This document shows, in pieces, positions 52,544-64,000 of a stretch of DNA of 64,000 nt (positions within the stretch are counted from its first letter, which is position 1; each line of letters opens with the position of its first letter). The DNA is from Xestospongia muta (taxonomy: Eukaryota > Porifera > Demospongiae > Haplosclerida > Petrosiidae). A program made the position numbers and the translations under genes. The notes below the pieces were generated by a model. It did no database searches. It saw only the letters and a program-made list of their open reading frames with translations, and was not told the origin of the DNA. The DNA is taken from the NCBI GenBank assembly GCA_963693285.1, contig OY848920.1, positions 8,468,954 through 8,532,953 on the forward strand, read 5' to 3'.

Positions 52544-53284
52544 AGCCCTTTTTGTCAAATTGCTGACACACTTAATAGAATTTTAAGTAAGCTCTATAAT
52601 AACCATTAATAATAATAATTTTAAGCCACACCTCAATTTTCTGTTTGTAATTTGGTGTGCTTGTAGATCTTGTAATTGTAGGATTATTATTGCAAACTGA
52701 TTAGAGATATAGTATTAATTTCCCATTGAGGTAATCTTTACCTACTGGTGCACACATATCTATTTAGGCATAGTACACACTGTACACACAAATCCATACA
52801 AAATTCTTACATATGTAGCTTACTGTATTTTTTCTTACCTAATAGTTACTAGGCTACTTATGTAGGGATTTTCTATGGATTTGTGGATAGCTTGTGTTTC
52901 GGTAATTTTGGGAATTATAACCCCTACATCCACATTTATTTCTTTTAAATGTTTTTATTACTTGTAGATGTAGGACTCGTAAGTCATAACAAACATCGCA
53001 GCTACTTCGATTCATTGGAAGGTATTATACTCAGCCAGCCGGCCTAGCCCTTTCCGCGAGCCTGCGCGAGGGGAAGGGTTGACCTCTTGGTGACGTATTG
53101 TATACCAGGTGCTTGATCAGAGATCTCAAGCATACCTGTCCTGTCCTCATCCTTGGATTCTTTAGCTCTGTTTACTGGTATCTCTTTAGTTTTGGTTGTT
53201 CTTCGTTTGTAAATCTATAGCTATACAAGGACGACTTAGGACTTGACAGTCTAGCCTATAAGAAGACACGTCCCTCTTTCTGTA
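52544..53284. promoter_or_regulatory. Shared upstream region of N5 and the kinase-USP gene
   Basis: About 740 bp between two divergent start codons. It contains the most GC-rich stretch of the window (about 53036-53085), with an imperfect palindrome CCCTTTCC...GGGGAAGGG at about 53048-53080. A bidirectional promoter is an inference from position; I identify no certain TATA box. Confidence 0.45.
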
Positions 53285-58648
<5,364 letters not shown>

Positions 58649-59056
58649 TACACATTATACTCTAATTCATAGATGTATCATATGTAGAACATATGGATTA
58701 TTATTATAATAGTTTTATATGTATACTAACTAACATTGATTCCTGTTTATGTATTATTTGTTTGTTTGTTTTCTGAAACAATTATTTTTGATAAACAATA
58801 GCAAATGCTATGAATATGCTCCAGTTTTCTCCTTTTGGGTGGAGCTCATTATATGAGCTGTTGTAGATATTAAGATCAAAGTTATGTAAATCTTATAAAA
58901 TTTTTTAAAAGAAATATTTTCTTAGCAAAATATATTTTATCAAATAATCTACAGAAGGTCTAATACAAGAATGTGACAATCATTTTTATTCAGCAGTAAT
59001 ATAACATATAATAATAGCATGTCTGTTTTATACACGTTAGGTACATTTAGATGTAC

Positions 59057-59232
59057 CTAATCTAATTTCAAGCCAACTTTATGCATAACTTTTGGTGGAG
59101 GCTCCTGTCTCCATCCACTAAAAAGAACTCTACCACAATCAGCAACATTTACTATTCCCTTGTCAACCTGTTGTTTGAATTCATTCACTTTATCTTCATC
59201 AACCTGCACATATTGCCATTTTCTACTACGAA
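59057..59232 (-). CDS. Short unrecognised minus-strand exon (3' terminal)
   Basis: Open frame entered by a good acceptor (TTACTTAG, exon from 59232) and ending at a stop at 59057: SRKWQYVQVDEDKVNEFKQQ, then DKGIVNVADCGRVLFSGWRQ and EPPPKVMHKVGLKLD. The composition and the compact hydrophobic pattern look like a genuine protein C-terminus, but I do not recognise the family and find no upstream exon to the right. There is no ATG in frame before the acceptor. Could be the last exon of a gene with a distant 5' part or a captured fragment. Confidence 0.4.
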
Positions 59233-59807
59233 CTAAGTAATTACAAGGCACAATAGCACAACACTATATTATATTCCTTTCAATTACTATTTCTATTACT
59301 ATTATCCTATGTCTGTGTATGACTACATATTGAATGAATGAATAGGAAAGTGGATGATATATAGATATTATGACTGACTTAGTTCAAATATTATAGTTAT
59401 TAATTCTTCTATTTGTTGATACAAACTCTAACAACAAAGAAACTCTAGACCTTCAAGAACATCATCTGTACGATCAGGTAATACCATTTATTCATCTATC
59501 AACTCATATCTGTCCATCTACAACTCCATCTGTCCATTTCCCTAATCCATTTGTCCATAAATCCATGTACTCATACATGTGTCCATTTATCAATTTTCCT
59601 TCCATTTCTTTCATTTATTTAATCATCATTAAACTATTTGTCCATTCTTTTATTTATTCATCCATTATATAGGTATTGTAAATCTAGCTCATCAAGGTAG
59701 TATGCGATTTCGTAACAGTTTCTGATGGAGAGGTAGTCTCCATAGAAAAGAAGAACATGACTCACATCAGAATCATACTAGAATGAATAGTGATGAAAAC
59801 TTAATAG

Positions 59808-59920
59808 AGGTAATGTACCCAATATAATGAGGTGATGTACCCAATATAATGAGGTAATGTACCCAATATAATGAGGTGATGTATGCCAGTATAATGAGGT
59901 AATATACCCAATATATATAA
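59808..59920. repeat. 22-bp minisatellite
   Basis: About five units of GAGGTAATGTACCCAATATAAT with point differences (GGTGATG, GCCAGTATAAT). Non-coding. Confidence 0.85.
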
Positions 59921-61315
59921 TGACAACACACATATAGACATGAACTAGAGATAATGATCATTTGTTATAGTTTTAATATGTTACAGTGACCTCCGTAATA
60001 ACTAAGTGATATAATAATATGACTATTATATCAATAAGTGTAGACATATAAATTGATCATGTGATCATCATGTGATCATTATATCAATGAGTGTCAGTAG
60101 ATGTAGACACATGTCATATTAATATACTTGTACATGTAACATTGATATTGTGACAACATGATAATATTACAATGAACTATATTGTTGATAACTGGTATGA
60201 GTTAATATTATTTTATTTAGGGTGATCAACCATTTAGAGAGAGAGGTCCTTTCTAAATCCATTCAATATCTATAATACTTGATACATTAACTGTCTACAT
60301 GTATGTCTGCGGATTGGTGATCTTGTGTCTCTCTCCTTTAATTTTGTATGTGTCTTTTAGCCCAGTACTTATTATTGTTGTCTAATGTATCCAATATCCT
60401 TCATTATATTACATTATGTAATATTAATAATATCATAATGTAGATATATTGTTTGTTAGTACTAGTACCATTGTCTATGTTTATAATTTATTTCTCTCTT
60501 TGTTAATTTTTTGAATACTATTATTTTAATTTTACTATTTCTTGATTTAATTGATTTGTTTAAATACATGTATTATTTAATGTTTTTTCTTTTATTGATG
60601 TACATGTAATTTGTTGTTTTATTCTAATTATCAGTATAACTGTGTGAAATAATTTCTTTTTATAACTTCACAAATATTTAGAGTATAATAAATTAACACA
60701 TAAAAGTCAACATTACTATATATTGTTATTGTTGTATTGTTTGTGTTGTGAGAACATTAGAATGAGAGCAACTATAAACTTTGTTCATTAAAGTTGACTT
60801 ATATCAGGATCACTCTGTGAATGTAATTGTTCAGTATCTATTACAACTGATATAAGACCAATACTAGTGACCTCTATATCTAGTCTAGCTAATGGCTATA
60901 TGGGGAGGAGATAGGAGAGGTTATAATTGTCTTCAATATCTCATCTTACTTTACATACTATTTCATCTCCACACACTATATTCTATTCAGTTTACTAATT
61001 GTCCCTCTCTTGTCTTCAATATAGACTCCTTTATATTAGGGATATAAATATTGTTCATAGAATGTTGGGATTGTCCATTAACATTATCTCAACATTCACT
61101 AGATCTACTTGAGTAAACAAATTTCTCTATCTCATTAATACCTACTGCTGAACTTTAGCAGTTGACAAATAAAATCAATTTTGTTGATCAACTGAACTGA
61201 TCTCAGTATTATAGTTAAATTGTAGTCTTCCATTTCTTCTGAATATAAAATAGACCATACTCTGTTCAGGACTACTACTCGCAGTACAACGTCATACACC
61301 TACAAAGGGTTAAAA
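59921..61315. other. Non-coding AT-rich region
   Basis: No convincing exon, RNA gene or element beyond short AT repeats; one weak exon-like string is noted among the rejected items. Confidence 0.4.
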
Positions 61316-61329
61316 TTAGTGCCCCGCCC

Positions 61330-61545
61330 ATTACAGGCGCCAAGTGACCATCTGCGAGAGAGACAAAAAAGTGCGACGTTAGAGAAGTAAGTGTCAAGCA
61401 AAACTGCTCTATTTTTATTGTCTACTAGTTTTGTTAGAGAAATAATTGTTAATAAAAGAAGAGAAGATAAAGTCAAGAGAAATTTAAAGAGAAAATAAAA
61501 GTGAGCGAGAAGACAGATTAAGAATAAACAACAAACTACTTACTA
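61330..61545. repeat. Duplicate of the flank at 33470-33815
   Basis: Shares CAGGCGCCAAGTGACCA (CAGGTGCCAAGTGACCA at 33468) and then about 130 bp ending in GAGAAGACAGATTAAGAATA with the DNA next to the N2b fragment. The ankyrin-like codons themselves are missing here. Confidence 0.75.
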
Positions 61546-62339
61546 TTACCAGAACATAAGTTTGTCTTTAATAACTTGATAACTGTCTAACTTCTTACAA
61601 TACTCTTCATGTTGTCTTGATAAGTATTGTTTCCTTATTGTAGTATTTTTATTAAGTGATGTGCATATTGTCTTGATATCATCATTGTTCAGTGAAGTAT
61701 AGTGGAGACGTAGTTCTGTCAGTGATGTAGTAGTTTGTATTAGATCTGCTATTGTACTGGTACTAACTGAAGTGATATGACGATTACCTCCGATGTTCAA
61801 CGTAGTCAATGTTTGGTTTTTAGTAAGTCCTTCACAGATATATCGGACTCCATTATCAGTGATGTTACAGTTGTAGAGATGTAGTTCTTTTAAAGTTGTA
61901 TTAGTTGCTAACATAATAGATAAGTGAGTCATATCTTCATCTATGATACCAGTAACATTAGAAAACCATAACACTTCAAGTGTTTCATTATTAAAGAGAC
62001 TATCACTGACTTGTTTGATACCACCAGTAAGTGAAGAGGACACCAGCTCTAATGTCTTTATTGTTTTATTAGTTTTTAGTATTTCTGATAATATCAATAC
62101 ACACTTACTGTCCAATGAAGTGTTGAATATATCAAGTATCCTCACTGTACACTTATTAAGATTGTTTATAATAACTGCAGTACTTTCAGGAGATGATGAG
62201 TAGAGACTAATACTCCATTCTTTTCCTGTTTGTTGTTCTTTTATTAATTTACTCATAACATCTTCACTTTCTATTATACTTGGTGAGAAGAGTCTAACAC
62301 TATTGTCATTATCATCCCACTGAACACTTCCAGTGTCTC
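61546..62339 (-). pseudogene. N6: orphan LRR exon of the N family
   Basis: A single LRR exon, open from its acceptor at 62339 (GDTGSVQWDDNDNSVRLFSP) to its stop at 61546, with LRRs such as ITDNGVRYICEGLTKNQTL and TSLTELRLHYTSLNNDDIKT. Intron homology to N2-N4 continues to about 62475 and then stops in unrelated DNA. I find no linker, coiled-coil or Death exon in the remaining 1.5 kb, so it is probably a dead fragment, though upstream exons could lie off the right edge. Confidence 0.75.
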
Positions 62340-62475
62340 CTGTTATAAAACAGAGTTAGTATATAGTATAGTACACACATAGTAATATATACTATAACAC
62401 ACTACAATACACAGACAACACAGACTGAAGAAGAAAGGAAGCCATTACTGTTTACTGACTATGGTTACTATGGCA

Positions 62476-64000
62476 ACGATTTACAGGAGGCGTGGTTTAC
62501 CGTTAATTTGAGACTAGACGTTCTGGGATTAGACATTCTGGGAACAACCCCTACAGATATATTAATCAATGGTACATTCTTTACTGTATAATGGATTTCA
62601 GGTATCAATAAATTAACTTCGTGAGGCCAGCCTCTTTGCTTAGAGAGGAATTGTCTGGTAGTCTATTGAACTTGTACCTGACAAACCACATTGTTTTTAT
62701 AGTTTAGTGTGACTAAAAACTGCTTTGATCTAATACAGGATCTGCAAACAAATTATTTAGACATTTCCTCTTTGAGTATGGTTTATTCTTTCTGTTCTTA
62801 TTACATTAGAGTCATTGATAAAATATAAAAGCTAGCTCATGTTTAATGGAGTCCTGGAGTCTGATACAAGGATTTATCTTACCAGGGATTAATGTAAACA
62901 TGTTTGTACTTTATTGTAACATTTTATATATAATCCATGAAGTAAACTATGTTCTTGTTTATTATTTTTATGAGCCTAAGTCTGTCTGACTCCACCCACT
63001 TGTGGTCAGATATACCAATGTACATACTTAGCTATAGTTAGATGACAACAATATTACTTCTGACAGGGATCAGTTGGAAATGAGTGATGTGTGGGGCTAG
63101 ATTTATACACAAATTATATTGTTTGTTTGTACATGTATTGTTATGTAACTGTTACCACATCATAATATAATTATAATAAAATGTAAAGAGATAATAATGT
63201 TATTAGACTAGAATCCACAATCTTTCTTCTCTACATTTAGTAGTGATATAGAATACTACAAGTAACTACATGTTCCTAATACTGGAATATCAATGTTATC
63301 ATGATATCATTTTGTCTTTCCTTTCTTTATTAAGTTATTCATTTTAATCAGTTACACTTTATAATATTATTGTGTCAGTACAAATCACAATAAATCATTG
63401 ATATAAATAGTTTTGTCTATAATGTTCCTTTTTTACATATTCTAATATTTAGACTAGCTAGGACACAGTTCGTAAAAAGACAAATTTGGAATCACAAAAG
63501 AAATCAAACAAATACAGTAAAGAACATAGAAGAAGACTATTATTGAATAATGATATCTGTAATATCAATGATTTTGTCTTTTATAATTGTTTTTAACTCC
63601 TCCCTGTATATCACTAACTCTCTTTATCAACAGTTAAGTCTGACTCCACCCATGTACAGATGACATATACATACAGTGACTTAGGAGGAAGTGAAGGTGG
63701 AAGTCAATGATATTATAACAGTTTATTAATATTAATAAAAGGGTGTGGCTAGATTTTTGCTTTGGACCACAAAATGCTAAAAAATGTGTTTCTGGGTCAA
63801 TTTTGATGTTGATCTAACAACTAAACATAAACCTACTAATGTTGTACATAGGAATGCTCTGTCATCACAAAAATGTTTGGTGGGTGTGGTTAAGTACAGT
63901 AGCTATACTGAGCAGTACATGTTAATAGATATAAACAAAAGTAGAAGGAATTACAAATAAGATGAGTTATTAGTTTAAGGCCAGCCCCTTTGCTTAGAGA
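62476..64000. other. Right-edge non-coding region
   Basis: AT-rich with no recognised gene. A short direct repeat, GGCCAGCC(T/C)CTTTGCTTAGAG, occurs at about 62621-62643 and again at the window's last bases (63979-64000), possibly ends of one repeated element that continues off the edge. Confidence 0.4.

Noticed and set aside
59400..60255. Possible plus-strand exons (ETLDLQEHHLYDQ; IVNLAHQGSMRFRNSF-stop; ENLIE then GDQPFRERGPF-stop)
   Set aside because: Each has a plausible splice site, but frames conflict, stops intervene and no family is recognisable.

Overview
The window looks like nuclear DNA of a demosponge, most plausibly a haplosclerid such as Amphimedon. It is AT-rich, with short GT-AG introns often under 100 bp, dense microsatellites, tandem arrays of Death-domain/LRR genes and secreted fibrinogen-like proteins. 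I saw no prokaryotic operon signals, rRNA, tRNA or CRISPR. The species call is inference; I could not search a database.

Layout. (1) 238-3453 (+): a conserved RBBP4/7-type histone-binding WD-repeat gene whose first exon lies off the left edge. (2) 3490-7060: a duplicated non-coding block, a 720-bp TA/TCGA array, a decayed minus-strand AT-hook (transposon-like) gene and three relics of the next family. (3) 7315-20131 (+): a tandem array of secreted fibrinogen-related (FReD-like) genes with two N-terminal types. Three copies are intact (7315, 11978, 16694) and six are broken in the array; more relics lie at 25871-28950, 35940 and 41330. (4) 20443-52543 (-): five receptor-like genes, called here N1 to N5, with the order Death domain - CARD-like domain(s) - a conserved ~220-residue domain I do not recognise - coiled-coil/acidic linkers - RNI-type LRRs, and no NACHT ATPase. 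N2, N3 and N4 read open, N1 has a stop inside its LRRs, N5 has a frameshift inside its Death domain. Orphan LRR fragments lie at 33815 and 61546. (5) 53285-58648 (+): a 16-exon gene whose splice phases all agree and which encodes one 870-residue protein: an intact protein kinase fused to a USP4/11/15-type ubiquitin-protease domain whose catalytic Cys is replaced by Gln. It is head-to-head with N5 across about 740 bp. (6) 58649-64000: mostly non-coding, with a short unrecognised minus-strand exon, a minisatellite and the second orphan LRR exon.

How it may fit together (inference). Death/CARD-like domains, LRR sensors, a kinase and a ubiquitin-pathway pseudoenzyme are typical parts of innate signalling, and the secreted FReD-like proteins are of the recognition-molecule kind. 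The window reads as an immune-type gene cluster changing fast by tandem duplication, gene conversion and pseudogenisation. The two observations most worth following are the kinase/pseudo-deubiquitinase fusion and the NACHT-less Death-LRR family with its unnamed central domain.
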